From positions 1 through 52,386 of the forward strand of contig CAYQUT010000021.1 in the NCBI GenBank assembly GCA_964420985.1: DNA of 52,386 bases, given 5' to 3'. The translations under genes were made by a program, and so were the position numbers. The stretch's first letter is position 1; each line of letters starts with the position of its first letter. The stretch is from CAMCTV01 sp964420985 (lineage in GTDB: Bacteria > Bacteroidota > Bacteroidia > Flavobacteriales_D > Sanyastnellaceae). A model generated the notes under the pieces. The model did no database searches. It was not told the DNA's origin and saw nothing but the letters and a program-made list of their open reading frames with translations. Shown piece after piece: positions 26,060 through 34,377 of this stretch.

Positions 26060-28318
26060 TTAACTCTTCACGAAAGAACGATGAAGTCTTTTCCCGTCAT
26101 TCATTTCTAAGGTGATGAAGTACATTCCGTTGGCCCAGCCGGCAACATCAATGATCGTGTCATGGGCATTAATCATGGTATTTTGAATTACCTGACCCAC
26201 GCCATTCAAGATGGTGATCTGTTGGATGACTGAACTGGCGTTGATGTTGAGCACATGGTTGGTGGGGTTGGGGTAGATGGCAAATGAGATGTCATTTTCT
26301 TCAATTTGGACAACACCGCTATTATCTGCATTGAAGGTGGTAGCCATGAATTGCAAGGAGCCAGCGTTTCCGTTGGGATAGCGACCAAAACTTACGTCAC
26401 TTTGTTGGGCAGGGTAGGTGATGTTGTCCAAAATGTTGGTTCCATCCGTGAGCATCAACGAACCTCCAAGAGCACTCAACTTGAAGTTGGTGTGCGCACT
26501 CAATTGCCATGCATCATTATCAGCCCATATCATAGAGAATCCCTGAGGAGCAATAAGCATAGAAGGTAGTGGCCACTTGTTCAAAGCAGCACCATCATCG
26601 GTTAAATATAAACCTTGAAGATTGATGATGTTGTTGGAGTTGTTATAAAGTTCAATCCAGTCGTCATCTTCAGCGTATTCATCCAATTGAATGCTGTTGC
26701 TGGCCAGTAATTCGTTGATGCTGATATCACCGATGGCGTAGGGATGCGTGTTGAAATTTTTATTGAAGAATTCATGCTCGGCACGAGCGGGTAGAAAGAT
26801 TCCAGCGTTGTCATTGTCTGCATAGAAATAATATTCCACATGGGTTCCGTTTGCGCTGATGAGAGCTCCAAATCGTCCATCACCTGCCGTTCCATCTTCA
26901 GAAAGTCCATTATCTTGCAATTGAATTTTAGTAAATCGTTTTGTTTTATCGAAACGATATCCCAACCAAACAGAGATATTGTTGGATGATTCCACTGAAA
27001 TGGAAAAGTTGTTTTGAAAGTCAATGGATTCTGAAATGATGGGATTGTTTAAAGTAGGTGCTACTTGTTGGAATTCTGTCGTGGATTGGAGAAAGGTATT
27101 TCGGGCATCCATAAGCAATTGAATGCCAGGAACCGAACCACCGCCAGGTCCGCCGCCACCTCCCGTAGTGTTCGTAGAGAGACTGCTATTGAATTGGGCG
27201 TAAGTATAGAATTTATAAGGGTCAGCATTGACAGCCGCATCAATGGTATTCATGATGCTTTGGGCTTCTGTCACGTACCAGCCATTGGCAATGCATTCGT
27301 TCATGATGGTTTTCATGTGGGCGATATACATGTGCTTGTAACTGGGAATGGCGAGCAATTTTGAAATCAAAGGGTGGGCTGTGCTGGTGCTATTGTAAAG
27401 GACACTTGTAGTGGACTGATTTCCCCCCGGCGCTTGACCAACTGGAAACCCTCCGAAGCTCATGTTCAAATCCCATACAGTAGGAATAAATTGATTATTG
27501 CGGTCTTTGTAGAGGTAATAGTTTTGTTTGAATTGCCCAGAGTAAGAATCCAAATTGACAACAGCCACATTGAAGGCCAACATCCACATCACCCGATCGA
27601 TGTCCATGCTGTTGCTAAAAACAGTGGTGAAATTATTCAAGGTGTCAATCATGCCAATCAAATCATTCCAACCGCTGTTGGATTGCATTTCGTATGAGTT
27701 GTAATAAGAAGATTCATTGGCCCCGAGGTATGCCAAGTTGGGACTGGCAGAAGAGCCAGGCCCTGCACCTCCAACCGGATTGCATTTGAAAAACGAACCC
27801 TCGGCTGAGTAGTAATGATCACCATTGAACCGTTCATCAATCGATTGGGCATTGCTGTACAGACCCCTTAATTGTCCGTTGATGTATACATTGGCAAAAT
27901 TGGCTTTTGGACAATCCATATAATTTTGTAATATGGCATAGGAGAGAAATTCGCGGATAAAACTGGGGTCGGAAAAACCATTGCCTAGTTTGAGGTCTGT
28001 GCAATGATCATAATGTGCTTTTTTGTGCACATAATCCAATTTGATGTGCAACGGGTTCTTATTGTTATTGGCGTTATAGGAGCTATTCCCTTTGTATTTT
28101 ACACCCACACTGTCGTAGGTAATGCCATTGATGATGACGGAGTCCGCAAGGATATATCCTTCTGATCCAGCTTTTGCTGTATCCATTTGGTAGTCCCAAT
28201 TGGAAACCCCGAAATAAATTTCGAATTCTTGGATACTGTTGAAATCATACAATAAATCCTGTGATTGATGGGAGATAGTCGATAGGATTAAAGCTAAGAG
28301 GGCAAAGATTTTTTTCAT
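26060..28318 (-). CDS. T9SS-secreted CotH-family protein with lamin-tail domain
   Basis: A protein of 752 residues with a signal peptide (1-19) and then a CotH kinase-like region to about residue 370. This region carries VGVKYKGNSSY, LKLGNGFSDPSFIREFLSY, FNVAVVNLDSYSG with the NYYLYKD strand, and VWDLNMSFGG, whose Asp fits the metal-binding residue. A Gly/Pro linker (TTGGGGGPGGG) follows, then further beta-rich sequence and a lamin-tail-like domain (INELLASNS, DDWIELYNNS, LYLTDDG). The last about 70 residues are a type A T9SS sorting domain (FAIYPNPTNHVLNI, GMYFITLEM). It should be exported by type IX secretion and exposed or released. CotH proteins elsewhere are protein kinases; the substrate here is unknown. 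Confidence 0.88.
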   Translation of the reverse strand: MKKIFALLALILSTISHQSQDLLYDFNSIQEFEIYFGVSNWDYQMDTAKAGSEGYILADSVIINGITYDSVGVKYKGNSSYNANNNKNPLHIKLDYVHKKAHYDHCTDLKLGNGFSDPSFIREFLSYAILQNYMDCPKANFANVYINGQLRGLYSNAQSIDERFNGDHYYSAEGSFFKCNPVGGAGPGSSASPNLAYLGANESSYYNSYEMQSNSGWNDLIGMIDTLNNFTTVFSNSMDIDRVMWMLAFNVAVVNLDSYSGQFKQNYYLYKDRNNQFIPTVWDLNMSFGGFPVGQAPGGNQSTTSVLYNSTSTAHPLISKLLAIPSYKHMYIAHMKTIMNECIANGWYVTEAQSIMNTIDAAVNADPYKFYTYAQFNSSLSTNTTGGGGGPGGGSVPGIQLLMDARNTFLQSTTEFQQVAPTLNNPIISESIDFQNNFSISVESSNNISVWLGYRFDKTKRFTKIQLQDNGLSEDGTAGDGRFGALISANGTHVEYYFYADNDNAGIFLPARAEHEFFNKNFNTHPYAIGDISINELLASNSIQLDEYAEDDDWIELYNNSNNIINLQGLYLTDDGAALNKWPLPSMLIAPQGFSMIWADNDAWQLSAHTNFKLSALGGSLMLTDGTNILDNITYPAQQSDVSFGRYPNGNAGSLQFMATTFNADNSGVVQIEENDISFAIYPNPTNHVLNINASSVIQQITILNGVGQVIQNTMINAHDTIIDVAGWANGMYFITLEMNDGKRLHRSFVKS

Positions 28319-28433
28319 CTTACGAATTAAATTAAAGTTATGAGAGCATGAACATCGCTGAAGGTTAAAATTGAATTAACTGATTTTTGTCAATCAAATT
28401 CGTTAATTTTTTTTCGAAAGCTATAAAAATCAT

Positions 28434-28441
28434 TATGTTCG
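28434..28441 (+). promoter_or_regulatory. -7-like element TATGTTCG
   Basis: One mismatch to TAnnTTTG, located 64 bases before the chosen ATG of the SiaB-like gene. No -33 TTG lies at the proper distance. Confidence 0.25.
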
Positions 28442-28504
28442 CATAGACGAATCGTTACATTGGAAACACCACGCGGATGCTCTCGAGGAGAACAGCACTT
28501 GGAA

Positions 28505-29476
28505 ATGTTGTTCTACGCCTATCAGATATTTGAAGGTGGAGCCTCCTATTATGGTTATCGTGGGACAATGCTGGATCACTTTACGGAAGCCATCTTGGAT
28601 TTAGGTACCCACGTAAAGCATGTGAGCAATGAAAACACCACCTTAAAGAAGCGCGCTTCTTTTTTAATGGTAGAATGTTTTCAAAATATTCTCAGACATG
28701 GCATTCAAGAAGAAAGTGGTGAAGCTGAAGGTTTTTTCGGATTTTTTTCTTCAAAGGATTTTTTGACCATCAATACCATCAATGGTATCAATTCCTCTTC
28801 CGTAGAATCTTTGAAAACAGCATTGGATGAGGTTAATGGGTTAAGTCCTGAAGAGAAAAAGCAGCGTTACCGTGAAATAATCCAAAATGAAAGTTTTGGG
28901 GATGAGGGTGGTGCAGGTTTGGGTTTGATTGAAATTTCTCGCAAGTCGGGTTCCAAATTGGAGTATGAGATGGAACCCAAGACGGACGATAAGTATTGTT
29001 TTCATCAGCAGGTAAATGTCCATTATAATGATCTCCCCATCATACCCCCTCAAATACAATTCACCAAAATGGTGGAGAAGTGGATGGCCGAGAATTCCAT
29101 ACATATGATTTACAGGGGAAGGTTGGATCATGAAAGTTTGCAGCCCATCATTGATATCATGAGTGGAATGGCCAAAGCGGGACAATGGGATAATTTGGGC
29201 AGATTAATGGACACCTTGAAAGAAATTCAGCAGTCGTTGTTTGATACAGATGCGCAAAGTGGAATTATTTTGGTGGGACATAGCGGGGGAGAAAAGTTCA
29301 TTCAAGTCGGGATAGAAGTTTTGCTAGAGGAGAAAATAGCCCTCTGTGATTTAGCACGTATGCAGTTCAAGGCGCAACAATGGAAATCAGAGGATGCACA
29401 TCGTCCTTTTGCGGCTTGTGTCTCAAAACCGCTCGAGGCCAACAAGGAATTGTTTAGTTTTCAACTGGTCCCTTAA
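28505..29476 (+). CDS. SiaB-like (DUF6272) kinase-type protein with a second degenerate domain
   Basis: The N-terminal half fits the SiaB-like family, whose members resemble HATPase-type kinases of partner-switching systems. It has YYGYRGTMLDHFTEAILDLG, VECFQNILRHG (E and N of an N-box), FLTINTINGI and GDEGGAGLGLIEISRKSG (glycine-rich ATP lid). After residue 195 a second segment begins with MIYRGRLDHESLQPIIDI and follows the same order of motifs. However, its N-box equivalent reads KEIQQSLF, with no Asn, and it has no glycine lid. I read it as a duplicated inactive domain. ATG 28505 was chosen; TTG 28460 would add 15 residues. A partner phosphoprotein (SiaC-like) is not nearby. Confidence 0.72.
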   Translation: MLFYAYQIFEGGASYYGYRGTMLDHFTEAILDLGTHVKHVSNENTTLKKRASFLMVECFQNILRHGIQEESGEAEGFFGFFSSKDFLTINTINGINSSSVESLKTALDEVNGLSPEEKKQRYREIIQNESFGDEGGAGLGLIEISRKSGSKLEYEMEPKTDDKYCFHQQVNVHYNDLPIIPPQIQFTKMVEKWMAENSIHMIYRGRLDHESLQPIIDIMSGMAKAGQWDNLGRLMDTLKEIQQSLFDTDAQSGIILVGHSGGEKFIQVGIEVLLEEKIALCDLARMQFKAQQWKSEDAHRPFAACVSKPLEANKELFSFQLVP

Positions 29477-29492
29477 GAAAAGTAAATTTTTT

Positions 29493-29523
29493 TTGGGATT
29501 GTAGTTTGTTTCGAGTATATTTG
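29493..29523 (+). promoter_or_regulatory. rpsT promoter, TTG-N20-TATATTTG
   Basis: TTG at 29493-29495 and TATATTTG at 29516-29523 are 20 bases apart, a full match to the Bacteroidota promoter consensus. The rpsT start is 20 bases after the -7 element. Confidence 0.75.
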
Positions 29524-29543
29524 CCCTCCAATTTTAGAAGAAA

Positions 29544-29798
29544 ATGGCAAATCATAAATCAGCAATTAAGAGAATTCGTTCCAATGACGCCAAGCGCGTT
29601 CGTAATCGTTATTACCACAAGACAACGCGTAATGCTTTACGCAAGTTGCGTGCTTTGACTTCAAAGACAGAGGCTTCTGCCTTGTTGCCAAAGGTTGCTT
29701 CCATGTTGGACAAATTAGCCAAGAACAATGTGATTCATGCCAATAAGGCTTCTAACTTAAAGAGCAGTTTGGCTCTTTTTGTGAACGGTTTGAAATAA
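29544..29798 (+). CDS. rpsT: 30S ribosomal protein S20
   Basis: A basic protein of 84 residues, MANHKSAIKRIRSNDAKRVR at the N terminus and HANKASNLKSSLALFVN at the C terminus, matching S20 throughout. It binds 16S rRNA in the small subunit. It has its own strong promoter and is followed by an intrinsic terminator, so it is transcribed as a single gene. Confidence 0.97.
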   Translation: MANHKSAIKRIRSNDAKRVRNRYYHKTTRNALRKLRALTSKTEASALLPKVASMLDKLAKNNVIHANKASNLKSSLALFVNGLK

Positions 29799-29830
29799 GT
29801 GGCATAATTTGCATATAAGTTATAGGACTG

Positions 29831-29861
29831 AAAAGCCCGTCTCTTTGAGGTGGGCTTTTTT
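29831..29861 (+). terminator. rpsT: intrinsic terminator after rpsT
   Basis: The stem AAGCCCGTCTC/GAGGTGGGCTT has 11 pairs (two of them G-U), a TTT loop and a following T run. It separates rpsT from radC, whose ATG at 29875 is 14 bases later. Confidence 0.85.
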
Positions 29862-29874
29862 ATTTTGCACCACG

Positions 29875-30564
29875 ATGAAAACGAATGAAGAATTGTGGTG
29901 TTCTACACAAGATTTACCCCGAGAGAAATTAATGAACCGAGGGGTAGATGCATTGTCCAATCAAGATTTGATTGCGCTCATTCTTGGGAGTGGATCAAAA
30001 GATGTTCCTGTGATGGGCATGGCACAGGCGATATTGGAGAAAGGATTTGGTAAGTTGACCAAGCTGTCGCAATTTTCAGTGCAAGATTGGCTATCGATCA
30101 AAGGAATTGGGTTTGGCAAGGCGGCGGTGTTAATGGCCGTTTTTGAATTGGCAAGAAGAAGAAGGTTTGAAGAGTTTGAGAAGAAAAAGTCCATTTCATG
30201 CTCTAATCATGCCTTTGAATATTTGGTAAAACATTTAGGAGATTTGACCCACGAAGAATTTTGGATTTTACTTTTGAACAGAAACAATACTGTAATTACA
30301 GCAAAACGTATCAGTGAAGGTGGTTTGACGGCTACTTTGGTAGATCCGAAAAAGGTGTTCTCATTGGCGCTACAGCATCATGCCAACGCCATTATTTTAG
30401 CGCACAATCATCCCAGTGGGAGTTTGGTACCATCAGATCATGATATCGATATCACCGCTAAATTACGGGCAGTTGGAAAGGTGATGGAATTGTTGGTGAT
30501 GGATCACTTAATCGTTCATGGGAATGCTTATTTTAGCTTCGCCGATCAAGGTTTATTAGAATGA
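29875..30564 (+). CDS. radC: RadC family (JAMM-domain) protein
   Basis: A protein of 229 residues. The ATG at 29875 gives MKTNEELWCSTQDLPREKLM; longer forms starting at 29809 would include the rpsT terminator and are rejected. A helix-hairpin-helix region (LALILGSGS..., WLSIKGIGFGKAAVLMAVFEL) is followed by the JAMM metalloprotease-like motif HNHPSGSLVPSDHD near the C terminus. The historic link to DNA repair is doubtful; the biochemical role of RadC is not settled. The stop overlaps the epimerase start by ATGA. Confidence 0.93.
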   Translation: MKTNEELWCSTQDLPREKLMNRGVDALSNQDLIALILGSGSKDVPVMGMAQAILEKGFGKLTKLSQFSVQDWLSIKGIGFGKAAVLMAVFELARRRRFEEFEKKKSISCSNHAFEYLVKHLGDLTHEEFWILLLNRNNTVITAKRISEGGLTATLVDPKKVFSLALQHHANAIILAHNHPSGSLVPSDHDIDITAKLRAVGKVMELLVMDHLIVHGNAYFSFADQGLLE

Positions 30565-31688
30565 AGAGAATAATTACAGTTGTTGGAGCAAGGCCTCAAT
30601 TTATCAAGGCTGCAGCACTGAACAGGGTGTGGCGTTTGGATTATGCGAAGCGTGTAAAGGAATTGATTGTCCATACCGGGCAACATTATGATGAATCCAT
30701 GTCTGAGGTATTTTTTAGGGAGATGGAAATTGATGCTCCTTTTCAAGTTTTTTCTGCAGGTTCAGGCACACATGGGGTGCAGACAGGAAAAATGATGATG
30801 GATTTGGAGTCGCTTATTCTTCAAGAAAAGCCTGATGCGGTTTTGGTATATGGTGACACCAATTCAACTTTGGCAGGCGCCCTGGTAGCAGCCAAAGCCA
30901 ATGTGCCGGTCATCCATGTTGAGGCTGGGTTACGCAGTTTTCAGAGAACCATGCCCGAGGAGATCAACAGAATCGTTACGGACCATTTGTCATCGCTTTT
31001 ATTCAGTCCTACTCCTTTGGGGTTGGTTAATTTGTCTCGTGAAGGTATGGGGGAGAGGCAGGCGCCACATTCTGCCGTCCATCCTGGTGTGTTTCAATGT
31101 GGTGATGTGATGTATGACAATGCGTTGTACTATAGCACAAGAGAGTATCGTCCTGAGGTATTGCCCTTTATTGATAAAAAGTTTGTTTTATCTACCATTC
31201 ACCGTGACCACAATACGGATCATCCCGAAATTTTGAGCAGAATCATTGGTTGTATGTTGGAGTTGACTGCTTCAGCCGGTTTGGATTGGGTTCTTCCCGT
31301 TCATCCCCGCTTAAAAAAGAACTTGGAAGCTCAACCCGCTTTGATGGAAGCATTGCAAACTGCCACGCATGTTCATCTGATTGCCCCATTGGGATACATT
31401 GGCATGTTGCAAATGGAACGTTTGAGCCAACTCATTGTGACAGATTCAGGTGGAGTGCAGAAAGAATCTTATTTTGCAGAGAAACCTTGTATCATTTTAC
31501 GTGATACTACTGAATGGATGGAGATAGTAGAGGACGGAAAGGCCTTCTTGGTGGGTTCTGATACAACCAAATTAAAAAGCGCCTTTGAAGCAGCGATTGG
31601 ATTGAAAAATTTAGAATGGAAACCGTTGTATGGTGACGGTAAAGCCGCTGAGAAGATGGCTGCGGTAATTTATGATTTTCTGAAATGA
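30561..31688 (+). CDS. wecB: UDP-N-acetylglucosamine 2-epimerase, non-hydrolysing
   Basis: Interconverts UDP-GlcNAc and UDP-ManNAc for surface glycan synthesis. It is a GT-B-fold protein of 375 residues with ITVVGARPQFIKAAAL, HTGQHYDESMSEVFF, VYGDTNSTLAGAL, HVEAGLRSF..MPEEINR and TDSGGVQKES, all strongly conserved in the family. Starts and ends with ATGA overlaps, so radC, wecB and the next gene form a tightly coupled operon. The partner dehydrogenase WecC is not in the window, so the fate of UDP-ManNAc is not shown. Confidence 0.95.
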   Translation: MKRIITVVGARPQFIKAAALNRVWRLDYAKRVKELIVHTGQHYDESMSEVFFREMEIDAPFQVFSAGSGTHGVQTGKMMMDLESLILQEKPDAVLVYGDTNSTLAGALVAAKANVPVIHVEAGLRSFQRTMPEEINRIVTDHLSSLLFSPTPLGLVNLSREGMGERQAPHSAVHPGVFQCGDVMYDNALYYSTREYRPEVLPFIDKKFVLSTIHRDHNTDHPEILSRIIGCMLELTASAGLDWVLPVHPRLKKNLEAQPALMEALQTATHVHLIAPLGYIGMLQMERLSQLIVTDSGGVQKESYFAEKPCIILRDTTEWMEIVEDGKAFLVGSDTTKLKSAFEAAIGLKNLEWKPLYGDGKAAEKMAAVIYDFLK

Positions 31689-32926
31689 TTGTAGTGCTCT
31701 CCAACGTTGATACGCCAAGACTTCGATATGTATTGGATTTTTTGTTGGATGGGTATTCTTATAGTCTGCAGCAAGATCAAGCCGATTTTCCAATAGGGAG
31801 TCTAGTCATCGACTATGGTATGGGGATGAGCAATGCCCAAGTCAAAATTCCGAGAATGGATTTTTCATGGTGGCATGCTGGAGAGCGGGATGTCATTTCT
31901 TACCGAAAAGCTGTAGAGCTAAAGGCGGATTTTGGAAATTTTGATCTTTTTGGATATGCTTTTTATTTGCTGTCGCGATGCGATGAGCATTTTCCCGAAT
32001 ATTTTGATGAATGGGGAAGGTTTCAATCTGCTGGTTGTATTCAAACACAATGGGGTGGGGTAGAACGCGCCTATTTGGATGAATGGAGAACACATTTGAT
32101 ATCACTTTTGGGTCTGGAAGATAAGAGAATTGCACAGCATGAGTTGACAATAGACATCGACAGTCCATTTGCATTTAAGTACAAATCATTTTTGTTTCAA
32201 ATGGGTGGTCTGGTTAATGATGTCTTGCACGGAAGATTGGATTGGGTGAAGTCGAGAGTTCAGGTGATGTTGGGGCAACCAGATCCCTATGATACCTACG
32301 CTGCTCTGAATGCCATGTCTCAAGAAGCGCAGATTGAATTGAGGTATTTTGTGTTGTGTGCAGAACGATCAGCCATGGACAAAGGCATGTCAATATCTCA
32401 AGACGAAGGATGGAAGTATTTGACAAATAGATTGGCGAGACAACAATGGGGCTGGCATCCCAGTTTTGCAGGGCATACCAATATGCTGAAGCACCGAGCA
32501 GAACTGGAAAGACTTCAGCAAAGAAGTAGTGCTAAAATACAATCTGTTCGGTTTCATTATTTAAAAGAGAGTTTGTTTCAAATGTCTCCTCGTCTGTTGA
32601 GTTGGGGAATAGAAGAAAACTACAGTATGGGCTTTGCAGAAACCGTCGGCTATCGGGCGGGAACAAGTAGGCCTTTCCATTGGTATGATTGGCAGAATGA
32701 TGCGGTGAGCGAATTAAAGTTGGTCCCATTTTGGGGTATGGATGTGACATTGAAGAAATATCTGCGATTGACGCCGCCAGAGGCCTTGGAAAAGGTTGCT
32801 CAAGCCAGTAATTATGCCATGGATATTCATGGAGATTGGCGGATGGTCTGGCACAATGAAAGTGTGAATGATTGGTCAGAGTGGAAGGGATGGGGTGTGG
32901 TATTGAAAAAATTTATACAGCGATGA
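31685..32926 (+). CDS. DUF7033/polysaccharide-deacetylase-like protein
   Basis: A protein of 413 residues of a Bacteroidota family in which an N-terminal DUF7033-type domain (FDLFGYAFYLLSRCDEH, with downstream RFQSAG) precedes a NodB-like deacetylase domain. The deacetylase Asp pair is in LTIDIDSPFAFKYK (about 158-171), and the WHPSFAGHTN motif supplies candidate metal-binding histidines spaced HX5H rather than the classical HX3H. Later blocks are VRFHYL and GYRAGTSRPFHWYDW. There is no signal peptide, so a cytoplasmic glycan-modifying role is likely. It is coupled to wecB upstream and to the symporter downstream by ATGA overlaps. Confidence 0.8.
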   Translation: MIVVLSNVDTPRLRYVLDFLLDGYSYSLQQDQADFPIGSLVIDYGMGMSNAQVKIPRMDFSWWHAGERDVISYRKAVELKADFGNFDLFGYAFYLLSRCDEHFPEYFDEWGRFQSAGCIQTQWGGVERAYLDEWRTHLISLLGLEDKRIAQHELTIDIDSPFAFKYKSFLFQMGGLVNDVLHGRLDWVKSRVQVMLGQPDPYDTYAALNAMSQEAQIELRYFVLCAERSAMDKGMSISQDEGWKYLTNRLARQQWGWHPSFAGHTNMLKHRAELERLQQRSSAKIQSVRFHYLKESLFQMSPRLLSWGIEENYSMGFAETVGYRAGTSRPFHWYDWQNDAVSELKLVPFWGMDVTLKKYLRLTPPEALEKVAQASNYAMDIHGDWRMVWHNESVNDWSEWKGWGVVLKKFIQR

Positions 32927-34377
32927 TGGGATACGTTATGGCCACGATATTGGTGGCTTACTTTTTGGTTTTGTTGGGTGTTTCCTATTGGACGTCTCGC
33001 AAAGCGGACAATCAAAGTTTCTTCAAGGCCAATCAAAGCGCCCCTTGGTACATTGTGGCTTTTGGAATGATAGGCACTTCCCTTTCCGGTGTGACCTTTA
33101 TTTCCGTTCCTGGGACGGTAGGGGCAGTGGGTTGGTCGTATTTTCAGGTGGTGTTGGGATTTTTCTTGGGGTATTTTGTTGTAGCATTTGTTTTGCTGCC
33201 GTTGTATTATCGGTTGAACCTAACCTCTATTTATCGCTATTTGGAATATCGGTTGGGACCAGAGGCTTATCGTTGGGGAGCAGGATTTTTTATTTTATCC
33301 CGAACCATGGGAGCAACGGTGAGATTGTTTTTGGTGATCAACGTACTACAGTTATTTGTTTTTGATCATTTACAAATCCCATTTGCGGTCACCAGTGTCA
33401 TCATTCTTTTGATGATCATTGCTTATACGTTGAAAGGGGGAGTAAAAACAATCGTGTGGACGGATACTTTGCAAACTTTGTTTATGCTCACAGCCCTTGT
33501 GGTGTGTGTGTGGAGTTTGAAAGACATGATGCAATTGTCTTGGTCAACGGCCATAACACAGATGAACGAGAATCATTATTTGGATTTGTGGAACTTTGAT
33601 TTTTTACATAAAAAGTTTTTTTTGAAACAAGTTTTAGGAGGGGCTTTCATTACCATTACCATGACTGGGATGGATCAGGAAATGATGCAAAAGAATATTA
33701 GCGTCAAGCGTTTGGGTGACTCTCAAAAGAACATGGTCTGGTTTTCTGTGGTGTTGGTGGGTGTCAATGCTTTGTTTTTGTTGTTGGGCGGTATGTTGTA
33801 TCTATTTGTTCAAAAGGAAGGATTAACATTGGCTCCAGATGATGTATTCCCTAGAGTGGTCATGAATTACCTGCCCCAAGGCGTTTCCATTATTTTTATT
33901 CTTGGTCTCATATCGGCCTTGTTTCCTTCAGTTGATGGAGCCATCACGGCATTAACCTCCTCTTTTTGCATCGATATTTTGGGATTTGAAAGAAATCCAA
34001 ATTGGACTGAGGAATACAAAACGAAAAGGAGAAAAATGGTGCACTGGACTTTTGCCCTGGTGTTTTTGCTTTGCGTATTTCTTTTCAAGACCATCAATGA
34101 AAAAAGCATCATTGATTTGCTTTTCGATATTGCCGGCTATACGTATGGGCCGTTATTGGGATTGTTTGCTTTTGGTATTTTAACACAACGAAATATCGTC
34201 AAAAGGGGATTGCCTTTGATTTTGTTATTGTCTCCTTTTCTGTCCTGGTTACTGGATAAAAATGGAGTGCACTGGTTGGGCGGTTACAAATTTGGTTTTG
34301 AGTTGCTCATCATCAATGGAGCAATAACATTTCTTGGGTTGTGGTTTATTTCGAAGAGGCAGGCTGAGCCCATTTGA
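32923..34377 (+). CDS. sodium:solute symporter (SSS) family protein
   Basis: A membrane protein of 484 residues with about 13 hydrophobic segments. Family features are WTSRKADNQSFFKANQSAPW after the first helix, GTSLSGVTFISVPG in the Na+-site region, and WTDTLQTLFML. The ATG at 32923 overlaps the previous stop as ATGA and is chosen over an upstream GTG-type extension (32872) and later ATGs at 32926 and 32938. The solute cannot be deduced. The last 32 bases overlap the convergent fucosidase gene, and a sugar or sialic-acid-type substrate would fit but is inference. Confidence 0.9.
   Translation: MMGYVMATILVAYFLVLLGVSYWTSRKADNQSFFKANQSAPWYIVAFGMIGTSLSGVTFISVPGTVGAVGWSYFQVVLGFFLGYFVVAFVLLPLYYRLNLTSIYRYLEYRLGPEAYRWGAGFFILSRTMGATVRLFLVINVLQLFVFDHLQIPFAVTSVIILLMIIAYTLKGGVKTIVWTDTLQTLFMLTALVVCVWSLKDMMQLSWSTAITQMNENHYLDLWNFDFLHKKFFLKQVLGGAFITITMTGMDQEMMQKNISVKRLGDSQKNMVWFSVVLVGVNALFLLLGGMLYLFVQKEGLTLAPDDVFPRVVMNYLPQGVSIIFILGLISALFPSVDGAITALTSSFCIDILGFERNPNWTEEYKTKRRKMVHWTFALVFLLCVFLFKTINEKSIIDLLFDIAGYTYGPLLGLFAFGILTQRNIVKRGLPLILLLSPFLSWLLDKNGVHWLGGYKFGFELLIINGAITFLGLWFISKRQAEPI

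Noticed and set aside
29809..29874. N-terminal extension of RadC
   Set aside because: It contains the rpsT intrinsic terminator hairpin.
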